Shown here one piece after another: positions 1-6,491 of a stretch of DNA of 6,559 bases; the stretch's first letter is position 1, and each line of letters opens with the position of its first letter. The stretch lies in the NCBI GenBank assembly GCA_964464385.1, contig CAYXFZ010000102.1, positions 1 to 6,559 on the forward strand, in the 5' to 3' direction. Below the pieces are notes generated by a model. The model made no database searches. It had not been told where the DNA came from and was given only the letters and a program-made list of their open reading frames with translations. This DNA is from CAYXFZ01 sp964464385 (GTDB lineage Bacteria > Planctomycetota > UBA1135). The position numbers and the translations under genes were made by a program.

Positions 1-1311
1 GGCAAAGGTGGCCGGCAGGGCCAACAACATGGGATGCAGGCCCGCGGCCACGGCAGCCGAAAACAGCAGCGGCAACAAAAGAGTGATGGAGGCCGTGTTG
101 GAGGTGATTTCGGTCAAGAAGGTCAAAAATAAGGCGACCAAAAAGGCTGCCATTCCCGGCGAGACCGAAGAGACCAAGTTGCCCAGCCCACTGCCCAAGG
201 CAGCGGCCAAACCACTGCTCTCACAGGCCGCCGCCAGAGCAAATCCCCCACCCAACAGGAGCAGAACTCCCCAAGGCAAACGAAGGGTGTCCTCCCACTC
301 CAGCAGGGCGGTGGATCGGGAACGATCCGGCAGAACGAAGAGAAGAGTAGCCCCCGCCAGGGCAACCGTGGCATCGGAAATGGAAGAGGCGATGCCCTCA
401 GGTAAGAGCGAACTCCAACCGGGCATCACCCAAGGCCCAAAGTCCAAGCTTTGTCGGGTCAACCAGGCCACGGCCACGCCCCCAAAGATGACCAGCACCC
501 AACTCTGCGAGGCCTGGAGTTTGCCGAGGGAACGAGATTCTTCGCGCAGAATCACTAGGCCAGGGATGGCCTCCTTACCCACGCGGTGCACGACCCGCAC
601 CAACATCCACCATGCCAGCAAGACCAAAACCACGACAAAGGGCAGCGAACCCATCATCCAATTTCCGAAGGAAATCTCGGGTGCCTCCGGAAACCGTTCC
701 CGCATCTGGCCCAAGAACACGGCATTGGGAGCCGTTCCGACGGGAGTTCCCGTACCACCAATGGAGCAGGCATAGGCAATCCCCAGGAGCAGAGGGGGTG
801 CCAAGCGACGAGAATCATGTTTATCCGCGTGATCCAACACTGCCATGGCTACGGGCAACATGAGGATGGCGGTGCTGGTATTGCTAATAAACATGCTCAA
901 AGCAGCGGAAAGGAACATAAAACCCAAAATCAAGGACCGGGGGCGGGCCCCAAACCAGAGAAGAGCACGAGCGGCAAAACGGCGATGCAGTTCGTGCCGC
1001 TCCAGGGCAATGGCCAACAAAAAGCCGCCCAAGAAAAGGAGGAGGATGTCGGGGAAATAAAGAGGGGCCACTTCGCGGGCGCTGAGGACCCCGGTCGCTG
1101 GCAGGAGAATGGCCGGTAGAAGGGAGGCCACCGGCAAGGGCAGGGCACCAGTCAACCAGCACCAAGCGGTCATCCAGACCACGGCCGCGGCGGCCCGCGC
1201 AGCATCCTCCAACTCGACCAATCCCGGCCAATGCGGCACGGACAGAGCAAGAGCGGCACCCAACAGGAGGAGCGGCAAACGGCGACGGGCGGAGGGGGTC
1301 TTCTCGGACAC
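1..1311 (-). CDS. SLC13/DASS family sodium:anion (dicarboxylate or sulfate) symporter, C-terminus cut by window edge
   Basis: The minus strand is open from a GTG at 1311 to the left edge (437 codons, no stop). The protein is strongly hydrophobic with about ten or more candidate membrane segments and shows the DASS family plan of two inverted halves. Each half carries a Ser-Asn-Thr motif, at residues 143-145 (FISNTSTAILMLPVA) and 404-406 (TEITSNTASITLLLP), which in this family helps form the sodium and substrate sites. Other family marks are FLGGFLLAIALERHELHRR (about 93-111), GTGTPVGTAPNAVF (186-199) and PWGVLLLLGGGFALA (346-360). It should import a di- or tricarboxylate or an inorganic anion with sodium across the inner membrane; the substrate cannot be read from sequence. 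Relatives are about 450-500 residues, so only the last part is missing. GTG was chosen because a TAG lies ten codons upstream and no in-frame ATG is available there; a TTG two codons earlier is possible. No good Shine-Dalgarno site is seen. Confidence 0.9.
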   Translation of the reverse strand, partial: MSEKTPSARRRLPLLLLGAALALSVPHWPGLVELEDAARAAAAVVWMTAWCWLTGALPLPVASLLPAILLPATGVLSAREVAPLYFPDILLLFLGGFLLAIALERHELHRRFAARALLWFGARPRSLILGFMFLSAALSMFISNTSTAILMLPVAMAVLDHADKHDSRRLAPPLLLGIAYACSIGGTGTPVGTAPNAVFLGQMRERFPEAPEISFGNWMMGSLPFVVVLVLLAWWMLVRVVHRVGKEAIPGLVILREESRSLGKLQASQSWVLVIFGGVAVAWLTRQSLDFGPWVMPGWSSLLPEGIASSISDATVALAGATLLFVLPDRSRSTALLEWEDTLRLPWGVLLLLGGGFALAAACESSGLAAALGSGLGNLVSSVSPGMAAFLVALFLTFLTEITSNTASITLLLPLLFSAAVAAGLHPMLLALPATFA

Positions 1312-1375
1312 TGGCAAGGACGGGACTGCGTCGCCATCCTAAGGATTCGAAGCTCTGCCTTCCCCCCTTCCTCCC
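1312..1375. promoter_or_regulatory. Divergent intergenic region between transporter and proline dehydrogenase genes
   Basis: These 64 bases separate two genes that read away from each other, so any promoters for both must lie here or inside the opposite gene. I see no convincing -35/-10 pair or clear operator palindrome. The only obvious structure is an all-pyrimidine stretch at 1358-1375 directly before the proline dehydrogenase ATG. A regulatory role is inferred from gene arrangement alone. Confidence 0.35.
1358..1375 (+). promoter_or_regulatory. Pyrimidine tract in place of a Shine-Dalgarno site
   Basis: Eighteen consecutive pyrimidines end exactly at the ATG of the proline dehydrogenase gene. 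The tract contains CCTCC, the same sense as the anti-Shine-Dalgarno end of 16S rRNA, so it cannot pair with it. Translation may start by a route that does not need Shine-Dalgarno pairing. The same ten bases TCCTCCCATG occur at the start of the lipoprotein gene. Confidence 0.4.
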
Positions 1376-2323
1376 ATGTCGGCTCTCGACCAACTCTTTG
1401 TTCTCGGTCTCCCGTTGGTGCCCCATTCCTGGATGCGGCGCTTGGGATCCCGTTATGTGGCCGGCGAAGATCGAGCGGACGCAGTCGCTCTGGCTCTGCG
1501 CTTGGAAAATTCCGGCTACCAAACCACCTGCGATCTCTTGGGCGAAAAAGTTCGACATGAAGAGGATGTGCAGGCCGCCTTGGCGGAGTATCAGTCCTTG
1601 GCCCAGGACCTACGCCGCGAAAATCTGCAATCCCATCTCTCCGTCAAACCCACCCAGTTTGGGATCCAACTCAGCGAGGCCCTATGTTTGCGCACGGTCC
1701 ACACCATTCTCGAAAACGTGCGGCATCCGCCCAGGTTTGTTCGCTTTGAGATGGAAGATTCTTCGACCACCGACGCTACCCTGCGCGTGTTCTCCCAGTT
1801 GCGGGCCCGGCATGGCTCGGCCACGGGCTGCGTCTTGCAATCCATGTTGCATCGTTGCGAAGAAGATGCCCGAACTTTATTGCAAGACTCCGCACCCTTG
1901 GATGTTCGTTTGGTCAAGGGAATTTATGTTGAACCGCCCGACATCGCCTTCCAAAAAGCCAAGGAAATCCGCGACTCTTATTTACGAACCGCCCAGTCTT
2001 TGTTGGCTGGCGGTGCTCGTCTTGCCGCCGCCACGCACGATGAAATTCTCATCGCCGGCTTGGAAGACCTCCTGCAAAATCATCCAGAATGGACCCCGCA
2101 ATTGGAAATTCAAATGCTCCTTGGGGTGCGGGAGCCCTTGCGCCATTCATTGCGAAAGAGGGGTCTCCCCGTACGGGTGTACCTGCCCTATGGTGCTTCT
2201 TGGTTGCCCTATGTCATGCGCCGATTGCGCAAGAACCCCAAGATGGCCCGCTATGCGCTTTGGGGCCTGCTGGGTCGCCGAGAGTCGCTGGCAGGGGCCG
2301 AGTCCTCTCCTTCCGGTTCATAG
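1376..2323 (+). CDS. Proline dehydrogenase (monofunctional, FAD-dependent)
   Basis: This 315-residue protein should oxidise L-proline to 1-pyrroline-5-carboxylate, passing electrons from FAD to the respiratory quinone pool, at the inner face of the cytoplasmic membrane. Its length matches the single-domain bacterial enzymes (about 300 residues) and not the fused PutA. The barrel motifs appear in order: SVKPTQFG (89-96, with the active-site lysine), RFEMED (123-128), VLQSMLHR (153-160), RLVKGIYVEP (178-187), ATHD (219-222), EIQMLLGV (244-251), and the proline-binding helix RVYLPYGASWLPYVMRRL (267-284) with the Tyr-x-x-Arg-Arg that holds the substrate carboxylate. All key residues look intact, so I expect an active enzyme. 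The partner dehydrogenase for pyrroline-5-carboxylate is not in the window. The ATG at 1376 has no Shine-Dalgarno site but follows a pyrimidine tract. The last 73 bases overlap the 3' end of the convergent amidohydrolase gene, and the final 15 residues or so look like a non-conserved tail. Confidence 0.95.
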   Translation: MSALDQLFVLGLPLVPHSWMRRLGSRYVAGEDRADAVALALRLENSGYQTTCDLLGEKVRHEEDVQAALAEYQSLAQDLRRENLQSHLSVKPTQFGIQLSEALCLRTVHTILENVRHPPRFVRFEMEDSSTTDATLRVFSQLRARHGSATGCVLQSMLHRCEEDARTLLQDSAPLDVRLVKGIYVEPPDIAFQKAKEIRDSYLRTAQSLLAGGARLAAATHDEILIAGLEDLLQNHPEWTPQLEIQMLLGVREPLRHSLRKRGLPVRVYLPYGASWLPYVMRRLRKNPKMARYALWGLLGRRESLAGAESSPSGS

Positions 2324-3459
2324 AGCCGCGCTTGAGTGGAGGTTGGTGGCGGAGTGCTGGCCAAATGGGCCAACAACGTAGAGGCCGAAGGGTGGGCAAA
2401 GGCAAGAGGAAGCCGAAGCACGCGCAACCGCCGGCCGACCTCCAAGGTTCCCAAGTCGGAACGTCCGAGGGCGGCAGCAGCACGGCGCGTCAGTGCGGCC
2501 CACCAAGCTTGCGGGGACCAATGCGTTTCCAGGGCACACGCCAAACGAAACTCGTGAAGAGGATCCAAGACTGAATTGGAGGCCCGCGAATCACAGCCCA
2601 GGAACGGAGCTTGGGTCAAACTAAGACCAAAGGAGGTAGCCGGACGCTCAAAGTACTCATGGGTTCCAGGACACCAGACAAGGGAAACTCCAGCCTCCTG
2701 CAAGCGGCGCAACTCGGCAATATCCAAATCGCCGCCATGCACGGCCAAAGTTCCGGGTCGCAGTCCGCCGACGGCCGCCAACCAATCCACGGGGGAATCC
2801 CACGAACGAGCGGGCAGGGAGCGGCCCCGTTCCCGCAAGAGATCCGCCAGGGGACCCGTGCCGGAACGGAGCAATTCCCGCTCCTCGTCGTGCTCACCGA
2901 GGTGCAAGCTCACCTGAGGGAAGCGGGCAAAGACCGCCGTCGCCAAGTCTGGATTCACACTCCAAGGAGCATGCAGGGCCACGCCCGGGGGAGAAGTGCG
3001 ATCCAGATCCGCCAAGATGCCGGCATGTTCCGAACCCGGTGCGAACACTTCGGGGAAGCGCAAGACCTCCGGCCCCGCCGGATGTCTTGCTGGCGCGGCT
3101 CCTTCCGCGGCGGAGGAAAGAACCAGACCACAGCCATTGTGGGCCAATTCCTGCAAACTTTGTTGCACGGATTCTTCTGGTGAGAGTCGGGCCCCTTCTC
3201 GCCAGGCCAAGAGTGCACCGGCCCATGCGGCAAAGGAACCCCGGGGCCAAGTGGCACTCGGAGCATCAAAATCCTCAAAGTGAGCGTGCAAAAAGAGGGG
3301 CGCGGCGAGCCAAAGTTCGGTGCCAAAATCTTCCTCTGCGCAAGCAAGGGAAGGAGAGGACTCCACCTCCACAATCCGCTGATTTTGAACGGTGATCTTA
3401 GGCTGGAAAAGGAGGCGCTTCTCGTCCAGGAGGAGCGCGCCTGGCCGAAGAACCCGCAC
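2251..3459 (-). CDS. Metal-dependent amidohydrolase, ATZ/TRZ or aminofutalosine-deaminase-like
   Basis: This 402-residue cytoplasmic protein has the ordered metal-site motifs of the amidohydrolase superfamily. Counting from the GTG start, these are: HAHFED (metal ligands H58 and H60), HAPWSVNP (H163), LHLGEHDEE (H186, with E189 as the likely acid/base), VHGGDLD (H241), WCPGTHEYF (262-270) and GCDSRASN (D290). The set matches the deaminase/chlorohydrolase branch that acts on amino-purines, triazines and similar rings. The HxHFE motif followed by a GSFxxWxxALLxxR stretch (about 74-87) recalls 6-aminofutalosine deaminases of the futalosine menaquinone route, but no other menaquinone gene is present, so the substrate stays open. 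I chose GTG at 3459 because VRVLRPGALLLDE is the usual first beta strand; it lies 8 bases after the lipoprotein stop. A TTG at 3483 would add eight residues and overlap that gene. After the closing beta strand (GTLEVGRRLRVLRLP) comes a Ser/Pro/Arg-rich tail of about 50 residues, part of it opposite the proline dehydrogenase gene. Confidence 0.88.
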   Translation of the reverse strand: MRVLRPGALLLDEKRLLFQPKITVQNQRIVEVESSPSLACAEEDFGTELWLAAPLFLHAHFEDFDAPSATWPRGSFAAWAGALLAWREGARLSPEESVQQSLQELAHNGCGLVLSSAAEGAAPARHPAGPEVLRFPEVFAPGSEHAGILADLDRTSPPGVALHAPWSVNPDLATAVFARFPQVSLHLGEHDEERELLRSGTGPLADLLRERGRSLPARSWDSPVDWLAAVGGLRPGTLAVHGGDLDIAELRRLQEAGVSLVWCPGTHEYFERPATSFGLSLTQAPFLGCDSRASNSVLDPLHEFRLACALETHWSPQAWWAALTRRAAAALGRSDLGTLEVGRRLRVLRLPLAFAHPSASTLLAHLASTPPPTSTQARLYEPEGEDSAPASDSRRPSRPQSA

Positions 3460-3467
3460 GGGTGAAG

Positions 3468-6400
3468 CTATTCTCCTTGCCAAGTAAACTGAAGATCCGT
3501 CACCCGGAAATAAGCGGAGGGATCCGAGCCAATGAGCGCAGCCACGATGTCCTGATCAAAGACCAGTTGGAAGCGGAGCATGCGACCCAAGAAGGAACGG
3601 AGTTCCTCAAGGCCCCCCGTTGCCGTATTGCCACCCGGTACGACCCAATCGCTGATGGCCGATGAGTCGGGTTGGCCAGAGCCAGGAGATCCCCAACCCA
3701 CTTGGAAACCGACCCAGACTGGGGTCGTGCCCGGGGTCGTGCTGGTCGCCGTGTCGGAAAAGACCAAGGACTGGGGCCCGGTACCAGTATCAAACTCGCA
3801 GGTCAGGGTCCAACTCGTGTAGTCCACCAGAAAAATGGTGTTGGAGGGTTCGAACCAACGGCTGGTCACCCCACTGGAATTAAGGTTGAAGATCCCAACA
3901 TCCCCGGCACTGCCGGGCATGTTCACGGAAAAAGGAACAAGGTTGGGGAGACCGGGGGAGCCCACCGAACTCAAATCGGTCGCTGCATCCGGGGAAACCC
4001 AAGATTGCAGGAGGGCCAAACTCTCGGTTCCGGTCGGCGTCTCAAAACGGACCACGCCGGAACCGCCGTCTCCTCCATGATTGCCCACGGAGCCCAAGCC
4101 ACCACGTCCCCCATCCAGGAGAATTTCTTCATCAGCATCCGAGTCAATATCCAGGGAACCGCCCGCCTGCAATAGAAGAGCGCCGCCGGAACCACCCCCA
4201 CCCCCCGCATCTCCCGGAGGACCGAAGAGAATCAGATTGGTGTCGGGAAAGGGAATTTCGACCATGAAATCGCTGTCGCCACCGATACCACCCACGAGAT
4301 TCACACTACCGGTGATGGAAAGACGGTCCCCGGCGTGCAATTGCAGGGCACCCCCACCGGCCCCTCCACCGGCCCCGGAACAGGAGCGGTAGGTATCCAC
4401 AGCACCCGCAGTGCTGGTCGGATCGTCACTCCAGGAGCCATGCTGGGAAACGCCGGCACCACCGCCACCCGAACCGCCCAAGAGAAGATTCGAACTGGGA
4501 TCCAGGGTTTCAATTCCGGAAAACCGCCCTGCTAAATCAGGATCGCCGCCGGCCCCGTCCACAACAAGCCCGGCCATCCGCGCGTCGTAAGCAAATACGT
4601 TGTTGTTGTACTCGTGAATCCCAGAGTTCAGATCCGCATCCACCACCGGAGCGGGAAGGGAGAGGCCCAAGGGATTGGTAGAACCCACAGCATCGACCTC
4701 ACCAGAAAGGCCATCCGTCCAATAACCCCCACCACCGCCGCCCCGACTGCGGTGTATCGAGTAGTTCAAAAATGCCCCCGTGCCAGAATCTTGGTGAGCC
4801 GCAATGGTGTGGGTGGCGGCAAAACTGGTATCCAGCATGGTGTCGGAAGCGGGGGGCCAGGCCCAGGTTCCGATGCCACCCCCTTGATCCCGATCCGCGA
4901 CAATATCGCTTCCCGAGACGAGATCCTCGGGATTCCCAGTCGTGCCCGCGGCCAAGCCCTGGCCATTCAGCCCTCCGAGTCCCTGGCCAATCTGACCATG
5001 GATGGAAAGCCAGCGAAGTCCGTGGCTGAAACGAGTGGGATCCGGGCCAGCTGGATCCGTGTAACCCTGTTTCGATTCGTCGAAATAGTCTGGATCGGGG
5101 GGAAAGGGCGCACCCAGAGTCTGGGCCCCGTCCAGCAAATACCAAGAGCGGCCGCCTGTACCGCCAGCACCACCGCCGGCATTGCCAGCCCCGGGCTGCC
5201 CGCCTACGGCCGAGGAATCCGAAACTCCGGCCACGGACTCACCCGCAAGAACCTCCAACGCCGTGGGAAAATGTTTGCCAAAGTTGGTGGGTGCATGTGC
5301 CCCAGAAAGATCCAAGATCCCGTCAACCACCAGCTCACCCCGAGCAAAGAGGCGAAGAGGGTTCAAACCAATGGCCGTCACCGTGACGTTGGCGGGGATT
5401 TGCACGGCAGAGAAGGGAAAAACGCCGTCCGTAATGCTAGCCTGGGAACCAAGCACCGATAGAAAAGCAGTTTCACTGTCGGTATTCAAGGTCACATCGA
5501 CAGTCGGCGCGAACACACCCAATGCACCCGAACCACCCCCTCGGTGCAGGCCGGTATCCGGAATCAGACCGCTATCCAGGGCACCAATCGGGGAGGCCCA
5601 GAGGGAAACCGTACTCTCAGTAGCATCTTGCATGCTCAAGGAGTTGAAATTCTCGTTGAACGCGCCGGCAACCAGGCCGCGCTCCGGCAAGGGAATCAAA
5701 TAATTGCCCGGATTTTGAATCAGCTTTCCAGACAAATCCGCAACTTGGCCGTCCACCCCGATCTGCAGAACCCGCTGGCCTAGCCGACCCCCGGGAAAGG
5801 GGGCGAGGGGGGTGAAGGTCAAGGTGGTGAGCAGAAGGTTTTGGTTGAAACTAATCGTCCAAGTTCCTGGCACCTCCACCTCGACTGTCGAAGCTTGGGT
5901 GTCATCCAACACCAAAAGGGAAATCGTGGGACTGGTCCCAGTCGTTTCATCCAACAATTGTGCCCGCTGCATCAAATCGTTGAAGACCAACTTCACGGCA
6001 AAGGAACTGTTGGTCGGCGGATTCGTGGAGTCGGGAGTCACGACCACGCTCGGGGGTCCCGGGACCAAATCATTGATCCCTGCGGTTGTGATGGAACAGG
6101 ACAAGAACGTGGTGTTGGGCCGCTGAATCACCGACTGAATGACGGGGATACTCGGCGAGGAATGCAATTGCATCTGGTAGGTCGCACTCTCTTCGAAACC
6201 AAAAGTGACCCCGGCATTGGACTCAATCAGAGCGGGACGAAAAATCACCGTGTCATCGTTGACCAAAAACTGACCATTTNNNNNNNNNNCGGGACTGACT
6301 TGATCGTTGAAGCGGAATACCAGATCTTGGTTTGTGGCAATGAGACTCGTGGCACAATTTCCCTTGCCAGAACAACCCAAGGAACAAAGCCTAAGGGCAA

Positions 6401-6491
6401 AGGTTTGGGCATGAAGTTCCTCGTCACTACTCCCAAAGCAACCCTGCAAGAGCAAGGGCACCAAGACAAGAAGGCCGAGATTGCGGAACAT
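3468..6491 (-). CDS. Large glycine-rich lipoprotein with Ig-like and beta-helix-like regions, function unknown
   Basis: I do not recognise a named family for this 1007-residue protein. It begins with a lipoprotein signal, MFRNLGLLVLVPLLLQGC, with lipidation expected at C18, so it should be exported and anchored in a membrane, probably at the cell surface. A cysteine cluster follows (C36, C40, C46). Two stretches resemble bacterial Ig-like (Big_5 type) domains: about 50-110 (DLVFRFNDQVSP, later ESATYQMQL) and 146-268 (PPSVVVTPDSTNPPTNSSF onward). A linker leads to a long Gly-rich middle (about 426-817) with modules of the form GGGxGGAL-LxAG-LxI-GG-GG, as in exported right-handed beta-helix or filamentous surface proteins. 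The last 190 residues look like a beta-rich domain ending VTDLQFTWQGE. No catalytic motif is visible. Ten Ns remove about four residues (68-71), but the frame agrees on both sides. The ATG at 6491 gives the intact signal peptide; no Shine-Dalgarno site precedes it. The amidohydrolase gene follows after 8 bases. Confidence 0.85.
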   Translation of the reverse strand: MFRNLGLLVLVPLLLQGCFGSSDEELHAQTFALRLCSLGCSGKGNCATSLIATNQDLVFRFNDQVSPXXXXNGQFLVNDDTVIFRPALIESNAGVTFGFEESATYQMQLHSSPSIPVIQSVIQRPNTTFLSCSITTAGINDLVPGPPSVVVTPDSTNPPTNSSFAVKLVFNDLMQRAQLLDETTGTSPTISLLVLDDTQASTVEVEVPGTWTISFNQNLLLTTLTFTPLAPFPGGRLGQRVLQIGVDGQVADLSGKLIQNPGNYLIPLPERGLVAGAFNENFNSLSMQDATESTVSLWASPIGALDSGLIPDTGLHRGGGSGALGVFAPTVDVTLNTDSETAFLSVLGSQASITDGVFPFSAVQIPANVTVTAIGLNPLRLFARGELVVDGILDLSGAHAPTNFGKHFPTALEVLAGESVAGVSDSSAVGGQPGAGNAGGGAGGTGGRSWYLLDGAQTLGAPFPPDPDYFDESKQGYTDPAGPDPTRFSHGLRWLSIHGQIGQGLGGLNGQGLAAGTTGNPEDLVSGSDIVADRDQGGGIGTWAWPPASDTMLDTSFAATHTIAAHQDSGTGAFLNYSIHRSRGGGGGGYWTDGLSGEVDAVGSTNPLGLSLPAPVVDADLNSGIHEYNNNVFAYDARMAGLVVDGAGGDPDLAGRFSGIETLDPSSNLLLGGSGGGGAGVSQHGSWSDDPTSTAGAVDTYRSCSGAGGGAGGGALQLHAGDRLSITGSVNLVGGIGGDSDFMVEIPFPDTNLILFGPPGDAGGGGGSGGALLLQAGGSLDIDSDADEEILLDGGRGGLGSVGNHGGDGGSGVVRFETPTGTESLALLQSWVSPDAATDLSSVGSPGLPNLVPFSVNMPGSAGDVGIFNLNSSGVTSRWFEPSNTIFLVDYTSWTLTCEFDTGTGPQSLVFSDTATSTTPGTTPVWVGFQVGWGSPGSGQPDSSAISDWVVPGGNTATGGLEELRSFLGRMLRFQLVFDQDIVAALIGSDPSAYFRVTDLQFTWQGE
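3473..3478 (-). promoter_or_regulatory. Shine-Dalgarno site AAGGAG for the amidohydrolase gene
   Basis: AAGGAG on the minus strand lies within the last codons of the lipoprotein gene and ends 13 bases before the GTG at 3459. The spacing is somewhat long, but it is the only strong ribosome site near the gene. If the TTG at 3483 were the true start, this site would fall inside the coding sequence, which supports the GTG. The position suggests translational coupling with the upstream gene. Confidence 0.5.
4041..5216 (-). repeat. Glycine-rich region with degenerate beta-helix-like protein modules
   Basis: This part encodes residues about 426-817 of the lipoprotein. Gly clusters recur at 433-447, 537-539, 584-589, 671-680, 706-714, 763-770 and 793-811. 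The clearest two copies are residues 706-737 (GGGAGGGALQLHAGDRLSIT, then NLVGGIGG) and 763-798 (GGGGGSGGALLLQAGGSLDI, then LLDGGRGG), with a shortened third near 806-817 (GGDGGSGVVRFE). Each pairs a Gly run with a short hydrophobic strand, an AG turn and a second strand. A related unit without the Gly run lies at 377-396 (PLRLFARGELVVDGILDLSG). The similarity is at protein level; the DNA is not a tandem repeat. Confidence 0.7.
6280..6289. other. Assembly gap of ten unknown bases inside the lipoprotein gene
   Basis: Ten consecutive Ns are present. Ten is a common placeholder length, so the true gap may differ. With ten bases the reading frame is the same on both sides, joining the signal peptide and cysteine cluster to the rest of the Ig-like domain, which argues that the real gap keeps the frame. 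Confidence 0.95.
6438..6491 (-). other. Lipoprotein signal peptide with lipobox LLQGC
   Basis: Residues 1-18 have a single arginine, a leucine- and valine-rich core and the lipobox Leu-Leu-Gln-Gly-Cys, with cleavage expected before C18. Residues 19-25 read FGSSDEE. No aspartate follows the cysteine directly, so under the enterobacterial sorting rule an inner-membrane retention signal is absent; that rule may not hold in this organism. Confidence 0.85.

Noticed and set aside
8..775. Long plus-strand open frame of 255 codons
   Set aside because: It lies antisense to the transporter gene; its protein is Lys/Arg/Pro/Ala-rich with no recognisable motif, while the minus strand gives a full SLC13 protein over the same bases.
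884..1558. Minus-strand open frame of 224 codons across the divergent region
   Set aside because: It overlaps the starts of both real genes in another frame and reads as low-complexity Pro/Arg/Ser/Cys-rich sequence, typical of a GC-rich shadow frame.
1398..2381. Plus-strand open frame of 327 codons inside the proline dehydrogenase gene
   Set aside because: It is a shifted frame of a gene with intact motifs; its protein is rich in Cys, Trp, Pro and Arg and has no family features.
2611..3183. Plus-strand open frame of 190 codons opposite the amidohydrolase gene
   Set aside because: The minus strand encodes the ordered amidohydrolase metal motifs here; the antisense protein has no family signal.
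4041..5216. Possible tandem DNA repeat or CRISPR-like array in the Gly-rich region
   Set aside because: The repetition comes from Gly codons and is not conserved in base sequence or spacing; no direct repeat of CRISPR length is visible.
4614..5462. Plus-strand open frame of 282 codons opposite the lipoprotein gene
   Set aside because: It is antisense to the Gly-rich coding region, where GGN codons give long open frames by composition; no motif or ribosome site supports it.
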